A stretch of DNA of 64,000 nucleotides from Paenibacillus bovis (GCF_001421015.2 NZ_CP013023.1:1106001-1170000); one strand, 5' to 3'. Counted from the stretch's first letter, positions 49,517 to 59,345 are shown. The notes: a model not told the origin generated them from the sequence alone. Made by a program: numbers and translations.

Positions 49517-51208
49517 TTAATACGTTTTGGACAGGGTAATCATGCCATTATCATACGCCAGATTCCATTCAAAATTGTCTGCAAACCAGCGAACTGGTAC
49601 GAGTACATGTCCATTTCTGGAAATGATCATATCGTTCATGCCTTTACGCATGTTATCGACTTTGTAGACTTTGGAATTGACCCAGAATTCGTAACGCTGA
49701 ATACCGGTATCAAGCCATGTCGTAGAGGTTGCTTTGTCATAAGACACTTTCATATTGGCATTGTTGGCCAGGTAGCGTAGTGGTACATAAGTCGTACCCA
49801 TATACTCTACAGGCATAATGCCCATGCTCATGGATTTACCGTTGACCATATATGTTTTACTGCCCAGTGTGAACTGGATAACGCGCATTTTCAGCTCGGG
49901 ATTATAATCAGCAGATGTACCTTCAGCACCACCACCAGTAGGTGGAGCAGGTGTTGCAGGAGGCGCAGGTGTCATGCCCGGCATATTGCTGTGATCCGGC
50001 TGTGGTGGAGTCGGAGCTGCCGGAGCGCTTCCTCCGAATTTATCCGGGAACTGCATAACGATTGCTTCGCTCAGCGTGTTACCGAACATAAACATATGGG
50101 CGTATGCCATACGTTCCTGTGCATAAGCGGAAGTATAATTTTTGGCAACATAATCATCAAAAGCTTTGAGCAGCATATTGATGTGTTCTTCAAGACCCTG
50201 TTCCAGAGCAGCCTGTGGCAGGTTCGGATTGGCATCCGCGAAGAATTTGGCTTGCTCGACTTTGTATTCTTTCAGCTCGTCTTTGGCTTTTTGCTGACCG
50301 GTTGTATCTTTGGCAGCTGTTGCTTTGACGTAATCGACAAAGTAGCCGATATGGGACGCCCAGATGGTTTTGAATGCTTCGCCAGCTTTGTCACCATAGA
50401 CAGAAGCGACAGCTGCACTCAGTTCATTGGTATTCTGGTTCAGCAGTCCGGCAGCCTGATCAAAATCAGGAGCGCCATCAATACCTTTTTGCATCACCCA
50501 TACAGCCAGCGTGGCATGCTCGCCCAGTACGTTACCCAGAGCAGAGCGCAGATCGGAAGCAGGCATGCTGGACATATCACCGGTAAATTTGTCCGGGAAC
50601 TGTTTTACAATAGCCGCACTTAGAATATCGCCGAACATGAACATATGCTTGTAGGCTTTGTCAGCCATTTGGTAGGCACCGTTATAATCTTTGGCTACAT
50701 AGTCATCAAAGGCAGTCAGCAGCATATTGATATGCTCTTCCAGACCTTGTTCTAGTGCAGCCTGTGGCAGATTCGGATTGGCATCGGCGAAGAACTTGGC
50801 TTGTTCGACTTTGTACTCGGCCAGTTCATCTTTGGCTTTTTGTTGAGCAGCTGTATCTTTGGCAGCTGTGGCTTTGACATAATCGACAAAATAGCCGATA
50901 TGGGACGCCCAGATGGTTTTGAAGGCAGCACCGGCTTCATTGCCATAAACAGAAGCAACCGCAGCAGACAAATCATCGGTATTGGCGTTCAGGGCAGCGG
51001 CAGCCTGATCAAAATCGGCAGCCCCATCAATACCTTTTTGCATGGCGATTACAGCGAGCAACGCATGCTCACCGAGCACCTGACCAAGAGCGGATCGCAG
51101 ATCGGCACCTGCGCCTTTGGTGGTTGCTGCAGCGCCAGCAGTTGCCGGCAGGATCAGTATGACTGCCATCAGCAGAATACCGATTCTGGACAGAAAAGAT
51201 TTGGACAT
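49517..51208 (-). CDS. Exported two-repeat helical protein with copper amine oxidase N-terminal-like domain
   Basis: 563 residues. A signal peptide (1-27) precedes two tandem helical repeats (about 35-210 and 218-393), a Pro-rich linker (about 396-425, containing PDHSNMPGMTP) and the C-terminal domain shared with the 161-aa neighbour. The repeats are offset by exactly 183 residues with no gap. Each keeps four histidines in helices (H48, H103, H159, H188 and H231, H286, H342, H371) plus Met/Phe (HMFMFG). One His per helix of a four-helix bundle suggests a metal site, by analogy with hemerythrin or ferritin folds. Function unknown. AAGGAG precedes the ATG. Confidence 0.88.
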   Translation of the reverse strand: MSKSFLSRIGILLMAVILILPATAGAAATTKGAGADLRSALGQVLGEHALLAVIAMQKGIDGAADFDQAAAALNANTDDLSAAVASVYGNEAGAAFKTIWASHIGYFVDYVKATAAKDTAAQQKAKDELAEYKVEQAKFFADANPNLPQAALEQGLEEHINMLLTAFDDYVAKDYNGAYQMADKAYKHMFMFGDILSAAIVKQFPDKFTGDMSSMPASDLRSALGNVLGEHATLAVWVMQKGIDGAPDFDQAAGLLNQNTNELSAAVASVYGDKAGEAFKTIWASHIGYFVDYVKATAAKDTTGQQKAKDELKEYKVEQAKFFADANPNLPQAALEQGLEEHINMLLKAFDDYVAKNYTSAYAQERMAYAHMFMFGNTLSEAIVMQFPDKFGGSAPAAPTPPQPDHSNMPGMTPAPPATPAPPTGGGAEGTSADYNPELKMRVIQFTLGSKTYMVNGKSMSMGIMPVEYMGTTYVPLRYLANNANMKVSYDKATSTTWLDTGIQRYEFWVNSKVYKVDNMRKGMNDMIISRNGHVLVPVRWFADNFEWNLAYDNGMITLSKTY

Positions 51209-51720
51209 TTTTTCACACTCCTTCAGGATTAATGAACAGACCGCTATGATGATAACTCATGAGTCTGCCCGGTATAACGAATAAAGCCAATTACCGGTTC
51301 ATGCGGAATACCCCTAGTGCAAGAAAAGGGTAAGCGTGAACCTATTGTTTAGAGAAGTGAATCAGTCACCATGTATGTAGAATCATGACGTAAATTGTGA
51401 CTACCCTTTTTATTACACCCGGCAGTCCAAAAGCAAGCAGGCAAATTGTATAAAATTAAGGAACTAAATTACTTGCTGAATGCAATACAGGCACCTGTTC
51501 CCGGGCTGTTTCTCATAGTCCTAATGCGGTAACAGAGAAGGATTACAGCTCTAATGATCGGACTACCAGTTTTTCAAATGATAACGTTTACCCAAAAATA
51601 AGGATAATAAAAAAGATCTGATCCTTGATCTTTGACAAAAAATAAATATTGCAAAAAGTCATCCATCGCAAAATTTTCTGCGAACGCTATAATATAAGGG
51701 AATGGGAAAGGAGCCCTTGG
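51209..51720. other. Divergent intergenic region (exported protein / ECF sigma)
   Basis: 512 bp, AT-rich, no gene. It contains a possible CcpA cre-like site (51579-51592) and a TACCC-N14-GGGTA inverted repeat (51307-51331). No clean ECF-type promoter was identified. Confidence 0.45.
51579..51592. promoter_or_regulatory. cre-like site upstream of the ECF sigma gene
   Basis: TGATAACGTTTACC fits the CcpA cre pattern TGWAARCGYTWWCW at 12 of 14 positions. Weak evidence for carbon catabolite control. Confidence 0.3.
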
Positions 51721-52302
51721 ATGAATGACATAACTGATGATAGAGAACTCATGCGACGGATTGCCGAAAAGGATACCGAAGCATTAGAGCATGTGTACGA
51801 CCGTTATGAACGGGCCGTATACTCATTTGCCTATCGTATCGTACATGACACGATGGCTGCAGAAGAAGTTGTTCAGGAATTATTTCTCAGAGTATGGAAT
51901 AACGCGGAACGTTATGATCGAAGCCAGGGGAAGCTCTCGACATGGATGTTTACGATCACGCGTAATATAGCAGTAGACATGCTGCGGCGCAAAGCATCGC
52001 GCGCTACGGCAGATCCGTCCGGTGATGAAGCACTTCAGGTATTACCGGATACGAAAACGGATGTACAGGAGCAGGTATCGCTGAACTGGGAGCGGCAGCG
52101 TATACGTGAAGCCATGATGGAACTCCGGGAGGAGCAGCAGCAGGTGATTGAGTCTATCTATTTCCAGGGACTCACTCAGCACGAAGTATCTGAAAAGTTC
52201 AGCATTCCGCTTGGAACCGTCAAGAGCAGGGTACGCCTTGCCATACGGCAGCTTCATAACAAGCTTGCTGAAGCGGTAAAGGGGGGAAACGCATATGAGT
52301 AA
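51721..52302 (+). CDS. ECF RNA polymerase sigma factor (SigK-like, RskA-controlled)
   Basis: 193 residues. Region 2 (DRYERAVYSFAYRIVHDTMAAEEVVQELFLRVWNNAERYD ... STWMFTITRNIAVDMLRRK) and region 4 (EEQQQVIESIYFQGLTQHEVSEKFSIPLGTVKSRVRLAIRQLHNKL) are both complete. The next gene, overlapping by eight bases, is an RskA-type anti-sigma factor. The pair should respond to an envelope signal by regulated proteolysis of RskA. AAAGGAG sets the ATG at 51721. Targets are unknown. Confidence 0.93.
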   Translation: MNDITDDRELMRRIAEKDTEALEHVYDRYERAVYSFAYRIVHDTMAAEEVVQELFLRVWNNAERYDRSQGKLSTWMFTITRNIAVDMLRRKASRATADPSGDEALQVLPDTKTDVQEQVSLNWERQRIREAMMELREEQQQVIESIYFQGLTQHEVSEKFSIPLGTVKSRVRLAIRQLHNKLAEAVKGGNAYE

Positions 52303-53209
52303 CGATTACAAAAAAAGCGATATGATGGATATGGTCGAAATGTATGTGCTCGGCGGTCTGGATCGTGAAGAACAGGAGCGGTTTGAAGCATATATGAGAC
52401 AGGATGATGATTGCCGTACAGCTGTCGAAGAGCTGCAGGATATTATCGGTTTCCTTCCGCTGACTTCCGAGGTTGTGGAGCCGCCGCAGGGCATGAGAAA
52501 CCGTGTGCTGCAGCATGTATTCAGTAGCAGCGAGACAGGCAGTACAGCAGATAACGTAATACCTCTGGCACCGCGTACAGTCGAAGCGGGTACAGCATCT
52601 AATGCACCGGCAGCCGTACAGCAGCAGCCAGCACGGCCAGCAGAAGTCCATTCTGCAGAATCGGGTCAACCGGCAGCCAGACGCAAAACAGGCGTATTCT
52701 GGCGAGCGACAGCAGCAGTTACCGCAGCCGCCGCTGTTGTTGCAGGGCTGTATGCAGGCAATCTGCAGGGACAGCTCCATGATTTGCAGCAGCAGCTGGC
52801 TATCGCGAACACCCAGAAAAACAGTCTGCAAGGACAGCTGGCGACGGTATCCATGCCGACACAGGGCGCGCGAGTCGATGAAGCGGTTCAGCTGAGTCCG
52901 GCAGCCAAGGATATTGTGGCACAGGGACTGGCCACGATCGTTATCGATGCCAAAGGCACCCATCTGTTGGTGCAGGCGGATAATTTGCCAAAACTCCAGG
53001 GCAAGGAGGCATTTCAGGTCTGGCTCATTAAGGGCGATGTGAAACAGAGCGCCGGTACCTTCTGGGCAAGTGATGGTAAGGGCGCGATGTACTATACCTT
53101 TAAACCGGAGGGATATGATACAGTAGCCATTACGCTGGAACCGGATGAGAAAGGCAGTCAGCCTCGCGGACCGGTCATTCTCGCAGCGAGCATTCAGGAT
53201 CAGGGTTGA
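52295..53209 (+). CDS. Anti-sigma factor, RskA family
   Basis: 304 residues. The N-terminal anti-sigma domain (MVEMYVLGGLDREEQERFEAYMRQDDDCRTAVEELQDI) lacks the HxxxCxxC zinc motif, as is usual for RskA. A Pro/Ala/Gln-rich linker and one TM segment (about 145-163) follow. The extracytoplasmic RskA C-terminal domain reads LPKLQGKEAFQVWLIKGDVKQSAGTFWASDGKGAMYY and ITLEPDEKGSQPRGPVILAAS. It sequesters the upstream sigma factor at the membrane. Translationally coupled to the sigma gene. Confidence 0.92.
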   Translation: MSNDYKKSDMMDMVEMYVLGGLDREEQERFEAYMRQDDDCRTAVEELQDIIGFLPLTSEVVEPPQGMRNRVLQHVFSSSETGSTADNVIPLAPRTVEAGTASNAPAAVQQQPARPAEVHSAESGQPAARRKTGVFWRATAAVTAAAAVVAGLYAGNLQGQLHDLQQQLAIANTQKNSLQGQLATVSMPTQGARVDEAVQLSPAAKDIVAQGLATIVIDAKGTHLLVQADNLPKLQGKEAFQVWLIKGDVKQSAGTFWASDGKGAMYYTFKPEGYDTVAITLEPDEKGSQPRGPVILAASIQDQG

Positions 53210-53244
53210 TTGAATCACCTGCTGAACAGGCAGGTCCATGATAA

Positions 53245-53285
53245 AAAAGCAGCGTACCTCAACAGGGGTACGCTGCTTTTGTTTG
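53245..53285. terminator. Bidirectional terminator
   Basis: AAAAGCAGCGTACC / GGTACGCTGCTTTT with an 8-nt loop, between the convergent rskA-like and antiporter genes. Confidence 0.92.
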
Positions 53286-53311
53286 TATCACGATACATGG
53301 AATGGCTGTAT

Positions 53312-54787
53312 TCAGGAAGCACCGGGAGTATCGGCAGCAGGCTCGCCGGTGAACAGACGGCGGATATCTTCACGTTTGGCTTTGGGACCGAGCAGATACA
53401 CTTTGTCACCGGGAAGCAGAACCGTATCGCCGCGCGGTGTTACGATTTCCTCGTTACGCAGTACAGCGGTAATAAGTACACTTGGCGGCAAATCGATCTC
53501 CTGCAGCTCGCGGTGAATCATGCGGCTGCGGCTGGTCAGTGTCATATGCGTAATCTCGGAAGTGGTCCGGCCGGTCGCGACCAGCTCCAGAATCGACGGC
53601 TGCTGATCCAGCACTTTCTCGGTCAGACCGAGCTTCTGGGCGAGCGGAGCAATCGTCGTTCCCTGGATCAGCGTAGAAGTGAGTACGATAAAGAACACCA
53701 CATTGAAAAACAGCTGTCCATGCTCTACACCAGCGAGTAATGGATAAGTCGCCAGTACAATCGGTACGGCTCCACGAAGACCCGACCAGGACAGCAGTGT
53801 CTTTTCCCGGAAAGAAAATTGACTGAAAAGCAGGGATAACAACACGCCGATCGGGCGCGCTACAATGATCAGCAGCAGTGATAGAGCGAGTCCCTGCCAG
53901 ATCACAGAGATCAATTGATCGGTAAATACGAGCAGACCGAGCAGGACAAACATCAGAATCTGCATAATCCAGCCAAAGCCCTGATTGAACTGCAGAATCG
54001 TCCGGCGGTAGGTGAGATCGGAGTTCCCCATGACCAGTGCCATCACATACACTCCGAGGAAGCCGCTCGCATGCGTCAGGGAGCTTACTCCATACGTGAA
54101 CAGTGCACTGGATACAGCGAGCACCGGATAAAGGCTGGAGGTCTCAAAATCGATTTTGTTGATAAGGAACACGGCCAGCTTGCCGCAGATAATCCCCAGA
54201 ACGAGTCCAAATCCCATTTCCCAGAAAAAGGACAGAATCTCGCCCCATATGCTGGTCTCCGGATTGTTGAGCAGCTCGATAAACATCAGCGTCAGAAAGA
54301 CCGCCATCGGATCATTACTGCCGGATTCGGCTTCCAGTGTGGAGGTGAGGCGCTTGCGTACATTTTTGTTGCCGAGTACAGAGAAGACGGCTGCTGCGTC
54401 GGTAGAGCCGACAATAGAGCCAAACAGCATCCCCTCCAATAAACTGACACCCAGAATCAGATGGGCAAAATATCCGATCACAAAAGCAGTCAGCAATACA
54501 CCGATCGTAGCCAGCGACAGAGCCGGGCGAATAACCGGTTTGATCAGTTTCATATCGGTCTGCATACCGCCCTCGAACAGAATAATGACCAGTGCCAGCA
54601 CGCCAAACCACTGCGTAATAAAAGCATTGTCGTAATAAATAAAACGTCCCAAGATCATACCAGCTACGATAAAGAAAACGAGAGCCGGCATGCCAAAGCG
54701 CGACGAGAATTTGGTCGAGAGGACGCCGAGCAGCAGCAGCGTGCCAAGTAGCAGAATAAGATTACTGGTAAGTTCAATCGCTTGCAT
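53312..54787 (-). CDS. Potassium/proton antiporter, CPA1 family with TrkA-C domain
   Basis: 491 residues. Twelve or so membrane segments with the CPA motifs GMPALVFFIVAGMILG, LALVIILFEGGMQTD, SIVGSTDAAAVFSVLG (the TDAAA ion-binding turn) and LSWSGLRGAVPIVLATYPLL. A cytoplasmic RCK_C/TrkA-C domain follows (about 405-475: DLPPSVLITAVLRNEEIVTPRGDTVLLPGDKVYLLGP), placing it with NhaP2/CvrA-type K+/H+ antiporters. TrkA-C domains of such proteins can bind c-di-AMP in Firmicutes; not testable here. The ATG at 54787 has AGAGGGGG upstream. Monocistronic. Confidence 0.92.
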   Translation of the reverse strand: MQAIELTSNLILLLGTLLLLGVLSTKFSSRFGMPALVFFIVAGMILGRFIYYDNAFITQWFGVLALVIILFEGGMQTDMKLIKPVIRPALSLATIGVLLTAFVIGYFAHLILGVSLLEGMLFGSIVGSTDAAAVFSVLGNKNVRKRLTSTLEAESGSNDPMAVFLTLMFIELLNNPETSIWGEILSFFWEMGFGLVLGIICGKLAVFLINKIDFETSSLYPVLAVSSALFTYGVSSLTHASGFLGVYVMALVMGNSDLTYRRTILQFNQGFGWIMQILMFVLLGLLVFTDQLISVIWQGLALSLLLIIVARPIGVLLSLLFSQFSFREKTLLSWSGLRGAVPIVLATYPLLAGVEHGQLFFNVVFFIVLTSTLIQGTTIAPLAQKLGLTEKVLDQQPSILELVATGRTTSEITHMTLTSRSRMIHRELQEIDLPPSVLITAVLRNEEIVTPRGDTVLLPGDKVYLLGPKAKREDIRRLFTGEPAADTPGAS

Positions 54788-55058
54788 AAATAGCCCCCTC
54801 TTGTTAAATATCAATCTGTAAATGTATTCCTAAAATAAATTGTGCACAAACAAATATTGAATTTGGCATCAACTTTTGCAGGTTAGAGTCCGAAATAAAG
54901 AAGTAGGTCAATATAAGCGGAAATCTATTGAAGTAACAATAAAAACAGTGATAAAAGAGAAGACTTTCCTTAGACTATGTAATCCAAATGGATCGTAAAT
55001 GAAACGTAACATATGAATGGGAACGGCAGGCAGCAGCCTGGGAAATGAGGAGACATCA

Positions 55059-56627
55059 GTGAATGAATATCAAAAATTTCTCCGTCAGGTGTTATTTAAC
55101 TATATTCTGGGGTCATTAATCGCAGTCATGGTCGTCGGCGGACTGCTTGTATGGAATACGGTGGATACTTCAGTGCTTCAAAGTATGCGGATGATTGATA
55201 TCATGCTGATTTCATTTGTATTTATGCTGATAGTGGAAGGGTTGGTATTCCGCAAGCATATTCAGCCAATTCGTGATGCCATGCGTGAAGAAAAGCCGAC
55301 GCAGCAGCAGCTGGAGCACGCTTATAATCAGCTGCATCGTTTTCCTAAATTATCGATGTACCGGATCATGCTGCCGCATTTTCTGGGTCTGACGGTTCCA
55401 TCGATGATTCTGTTTGCCTTTGCCATGAACAGCGGATGGATTATAATTCCTGCCTATTATCTATGGATCGGTATTGCCGGGGCACTAATGGTTGCCAGTA
55501 TGCATGCATTTATTGAGTTTTTTCTCACTTCTTCGGCGATTCGCCCGATGCTGATCGCAGTCAAAGAACGTCTCAAAACGCTGTACGGACAGGAAACGCT
55601 GCTGCTCGGCAAAGTCCATCTGACTGTTCGCCGCAAATTCCAGCTGAGCATTTTCCTGATCGGGGTATTTCCGATTATGCTGTTCAGTCTGGCTGCACAG
55701 ATCAGGCTGCAGGAGATTACCGGTATGGAAGCTTCGGAATACTGGAGCTGGGCGGGTATGGTCATTGTAGTCAGTATTGCTTTTAGTATTGTCGGGGCGC
55801 AGCTGCTCGCGCGTGATGTGGAGCATCCGATCAATAATCTGTACAATGCGATGTCCCGGATCAAGGATGGCGATTTCAGTGCCGATGCACTGGATTATTA
55901 CTCGGATGATTTCTCCCTGCTGATTTCCGGATTCAATCATATGGTACAGGGGCTCAAAATGCGTGATGAGCGCAACCAGCTGCTGCTGGACAGCTACTTT
56001 GCGACGCTGGCAGCCGCACTGGATGCACGCGATCCGTACACAGCCGGTCATTCGCTGCGTGTCGCCGAATATGCACTGGCTATTGGCAAACGTGCCGGAC
56101 TATGTGCCTACGATCTGGATCAGCTGCGCAAAACAGCCCTGCTGCATGATATCGGCAAAATTGGTGTGCAGGATTCCGTACTGCTCAAAGATGGCAAACT
56201 GACCGATGAGGAGTTTGACCAGATCAAAAAGCATCCGGAAATGGGCGAAAGCATCCTGCGCCAGGTCGAACCCGCCGATGCGATGCGTCCTTATTTACCG
56301 GGTGTGCGTTCCCATCATGAACGCTTTGATGGACGCGGTTACCCGGATGGACTGGCAGGGTATCATATTCCTTTATTCGGTCGTATTATCGCTGTAGCGG
56401 ATGCTTTTGACGCGATGACATCGGATCGTCCCTATCGTAAAGGAATGCCCAAGATCAAAGCCATCTCTATCCTGGAAGAAGGACGGGGTACCCAGTGGGA
56501 CCCGCAGCTGGCGACGTTGTTTATCGAGCATTACCACAGTACCGAGGAAGCGAAAGCCTCTCTCCCGGATACCAAAGAATCGGATATCCCAAAGTACCCA
56601 AATAAAGAAAAAGACCTGATCTCCTGA
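55059..56627 (+). CDS. Membrane HD-GYP c-di-GMP phosphodiesterase
   Basis: 522 residues. Six N-terminal TM segments (about 13-32, 46-63, 105-123, 126-150, 194-213, 231-250) and a HAMP-like linker precede the HD-GYP domain. That domain has HS at 331, H363-D364 in LLHDIGKIG, and HHERFDGRGYP (419-429) containing the GYP signature. It should hydrolyse c-di-GMP, opposing the diguanylate cyclase at 27 kb. The start is GTG at 55059, seven bases after ATGAGGAG; an upstream in-frame ATG lacks a box. Convergent with yhgE, sharing the terminator. Confidence 0.93.
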   Translation: MNEYQKFLRQVLFNYILGSLIAVMVVGGLLVWNTVDTSVLQSMRMIDIMLISFVFMLIVEGLVFRKHIQPIRDAMREEKPTQQQLEHAYNQLHRFPKLSMYRIMLPHFLGLTVPSMILFAFAMNSGWIIIPAYYLWIGIAGALMVASMHAFIEFFLTSSAIRPMLIAVKERLKTLYGQETLLLGKVHLTVRRKFQLSIFLIGVFPIMLFSLAAQIRLQEITGMEASEYWSWAGMVIVVSIAFSIVGAQLLARDVEHPINNLYNAMSRIKDGDFSADALDYYSDDFSLLISGFNHMVQGLKMRDERNQLLLDSYFATLAAALDARDPYTAGHSLRVAEYALAIGKRAGLCAYDLDQLRKTALLHDIGKIGVQDSVLLKDGKLTDEEFDQIKKHPEMGESILRQVEPADAMRPYLPGVRSHHERFDGRGYPDGLAGYHIPLFGRIIAVADAFDAMTSDRPYRKGMPKIKAISILEEGRGTQWDPQLATLFIEHYHSTEEAKASLPDTKESDIPKYPNKEKDLIS

Positions 56628-56672
56628 TCAGGTCCCGGTCTGCAGAGAAATAGCTGCAGGCTTTTTTTATGG
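56611..56672. terminator. Double-hairpin terminator
   Basis: GACCTGATC-TCCT-GATCAGGTC, then CTGCAG ... CTGCAGGC followed by TTTTTTT. It lies between the convergent HD-GYP and yhgE genes. Confidence 0.75.
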
Positions 56673-59345
56673 AATCATTTTGGTCTTTTTGGCTTTTTCG
56701 GCCATTTTCTCGGTTAACGGACCGAGCGGTTTTTTGAATAGCAGGGCAAACAGGATAAACAGCAGCATAAAGATAATCAGGTACGTGATATCCTTGTACA
56801 CTGTCGTCATCAGCATACCGCCTACTGTCTCGCGCAGCAGTTCGACCGCATAGGTGAACGGGAACCACGGATGCAGCGCCTGGAAAAACGTGCCGGTCAT
56901 ACTCACCGGAAAGGTACCGCCCGAGCTGGAGAATTGCAGCACCAGCAGGATAATAGCCAGTCCTTTACCGATGTTGCCGAATACGGATACCAGCGTATAC
57001 ACCATGGTTACGAACACCATGCTGATCAGCATACTCATCGTTACAAACCAGACAGGATCGACCACATAGGCTTTGAGAATAAACAGATCGCCCATCGAGA
57101 TGACAAAAGCCTGCACCAGACCGATGGTCATAAAGGTAAACAGTCGGCCAAAGTACACCTGATACGGACGGAAGCGGCGTTCGGGATTATCGACTTCCGC
57201 TTTGAACATGGAGATCAGCAGCATCCCACCGACCCAGATCGAGAGTGTGGTATAAAATGGCGACATCGACGAACCGTAGTTCGGGATCGGATAAGTGCGA
57301 ACCTGCTTCAGATCGACCGGACTGGCGAGGAAGTCGCTTTCCTGCTGGATATCCCCTTTGAGCCATTTGATAATCTGGGCCAGTTCGCTGTCGCTGTTTT
57401 TGAGCAGGCGTACCTTGTCGGCAGCCTTATGCACGGATTTCTCCAGACCCGGCAAATCGTTGCGGACGAATTCACCAACTTTGTGCACGGCTTTTTCTGC
57501 TTCGGGCAGCTTGTTCTGGATCAGATCGGTGATTTTGTTCAGTTCCTTCTCGGCACGAGGCAGATCGTTACGGACAAAATCAGCCGCCTGATGGATTTTG
57601 TCTTCTATTTCAGGCAGATCGGTTCGTACGAAGCTCGCAGCTTTGTTGACTACTTGAGTAAACTGGGCCATCCGGCTCTGGATCAGTTCATTGGCATCAT
57701 GCAGCTTCTGCCGGATCTTCGGCAGGTCCTGCTTGAGCAGTCCCAGCTCCTCCTGACCGAACTGTACGCCGCTCTGTGCATCGCTTAGCACAGCCTCCAC
57801 ATCGGGCAGTGTACTCTGCGCGGTATGCAGTACATCGGCAGCATCACGGGCAGCCGTCTTGAGATTATCCAGTCCACGGTTGATATCCGGTACAATCTGT
57901 TCATCATATATAGTGATGATATCACCCAGTGTGTCGCTCGCATCGGTAGACAGCTGGCGCAGATTATCCAGAATCTCGCGCGCTGGCTGCTGTCCGTTCT
58001 GTATCGCCTGACTGATACTGCGCACCAGTGTAATCTGGCGTTCCATCAGATTGTGTACATTGTCGAGACGACTGATTACACGATCCAGCGGATGGTTGGG
58101 CAGTACATTATTGATCCGATTCAGCAGATCGGTCGTGCGCTCCAGAATAGCTGCGCCGCGGGATAGGCGCTGCTCGAGAAAGGACAGCGTATCAATGGCT
58201 GTCTGTGGATCAATATCCGCATTCTGCACAGCATCGACCAGTTGTGTCGTCGCATCGGCGGTCTGTTGGAGTAGTACCAGATTCTGGCGGATCACCGGCG
58301 CGATCGAATCAAAAGCACCATCATTTTCATCGAGGAACGTATTCACCCGGTCGGCAAATTCGGTACCGATATCTGTGATTTCTTTGACTTTGGGCAGCGC
58401 CTGCTGGGCAGTATTGATAATATTCGCCAGCTTGTCGGCATCTTCAATCGCCTGATTCAGCGCATCCTCAACCTTGTAGAAATTCTGATCCAGTTCGTTC
58501 ACTTTGTCCGCCGCAGTCTGGATTTCCGGCAGCCGCTTTTGCAGCAGCAAAATCTGGTCCCCGGCTTCGCGGATCTTGGGCAGGTTGTCTTCGACTTTGA
58601 GGATCATATCGCCGGCTTTCTCAATATCGGGAATCCGCTTTTGCAGTTCGACGATTTTCTGGGCCTGCGCATTGATTTGCGGCAGCTTTTTCTCCAGTTC
58701 CAGCGCCTGGTCGGCAAACTGGTTAATCTCCGGCAGCCGGGTTTCAAGCGTCAGAATCTTGTTTTCGATATTGCGGATCGTCGGCAATTCTTCTTCCAGT
58801 TTGATCCCGGCGTCCTGCATTTTGGTCAGCACCGCTTCACTGGCTGTACTGACAAACTCCTCGCTGATCTGCTGGGTAAGCGTAGTAGCACCTTTATCCG
58901 TAATCTTGGGAGCAATCGCACTGATCTTCTCGTTCACGGTGTACAAAATTTGCGGCTTCACCGGATCATCGGTCAGAATACTGCCGATTTTCTCGGAAAA
59001 GTCGGACGGGATCAGCAGGGTAGCATAATAATCGCCATTATCCAGGCCTTTTTGCGCCTGGTTGCGATCGACGAATGTCCAGCCCAGCGTATGATTCTTT
59101 TTGAGATTGTCAATCACCTGATCGCCGACATTTACTTTTTTGTCCTGAATCGTCGTGCCTTTATCTTCATTGGTTACGGCAATAATAATGCCCGATGTAT
59201 TGCTGTACGGGTCCCACATTGCTTTGATATTGAACCAGGCATATACAGAGGGCAGCAGCATAATCGCGATCACGAGTAGAATACCCGTAGAGACGCTGAA
59301 TAGATTTTTCCAATCGGTTTTGTAGATTTCCCATATCTTTTTCAT
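56667..59345 (-). CDS. yhgE: YhgE/Pip family membrane protein
   Basis: 892 residues. The N-terminal part has TM1 (about 17-36) and the Pip domain (LLPSVYAWFNIKAMWDPYSNTSGIIIAVTNEDKGTTI ... YYATLLIPSDFSEKIGSIL). A central region of over 500 residues is built of short helical repeats, many starting with LP and ending in hydrophobic heptads (DLPEIEDKIHQAADFVRNDLPRAEKELNKI). The C-terminal part has five or six TM segments of ABC-2 type. The family includes the phage infection protein and relatives of type VII secretion (EsaA/YueB); the exact role is unknown. No ESX genes lie nearby. Monocistronic. Confidence 0.9.
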   Translation of the reverse strand: MKKIWEIYKTDWKNLFSVSTGILLVIAIMLLPSVYAWFNIKAMWDPYSNTSGIIIAVTNEDKGTTIQDKKVNVGDQVIDNLKKNHTLGWTFVDRNQAQKGLDNGDYYATLLIPSDFSEKIGSILTDDPVKPQILYTVNEKISAIAPKITDKGATTLTQQISEEFVSTASEAVLTKMQDAGIKLEEELPTIRNIENKILTLETRLPEINQFADQALELEKKLPQINAQAQKIVELQKRIPDIEKAGDMILKVEDNLPKIREAGDQILLLQKRLPEIQTAADKVNELDQNFYKVEDALNQAIEDADKLANIINTAQQALPKVKEITDIGTEFADRVNTFLDENDGAFDSIAPVIRQNLVLLQQTADATTQLVDAVQNADIDPQTAIDTLSFLEQRLSRGAAILERTTDLLNRINNVLPNHPLDRVISRLDNVHNLMERQITLVRSISQAIQNGQQPAREILDNLRQLSTDASDTLGDIITIYDEQIVPDINRGLDNLKTAARDAADVLHTAQSTLPDVEAVLSDAQSGVQFGQEELGLLKQDLPKIRQKLHDANELIQSRMAQFTQVVNKAASFVRTDLPEIEDKIHQAADFVRNDLPRAEKELNKITDLIQNKLPEAEKAVHKVGEFVRNDLPGLEKSVHKAADKVRLLKNSDSELAQIIKWLKGDIQQESDFLASPVDLKQVRTYPIPNYGSSMSPFYTTLSIWVGGMLLISMFKAEVDNPERRFRPYQVYFGRLFTFMTIGLVQAFVISMGDLFILKAYVVDPVWFVTMSMLISMVFVTMVYTLVSVFGNIGKGLAIILLVLQFSSSGGTFPVSMTGTFFQALHPWFPFTYAVELLRETVGGMLMTTVYKDITYLIIFMLLFILFALLFKKPLGPLTEKMAEKAKKTKMIP

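Noticed and set aside
53210..53740. 176-codon plus-strand frame after the rskA-like gene
   Set aside because: It reads through a terminator and antisense to the antiporter gene.
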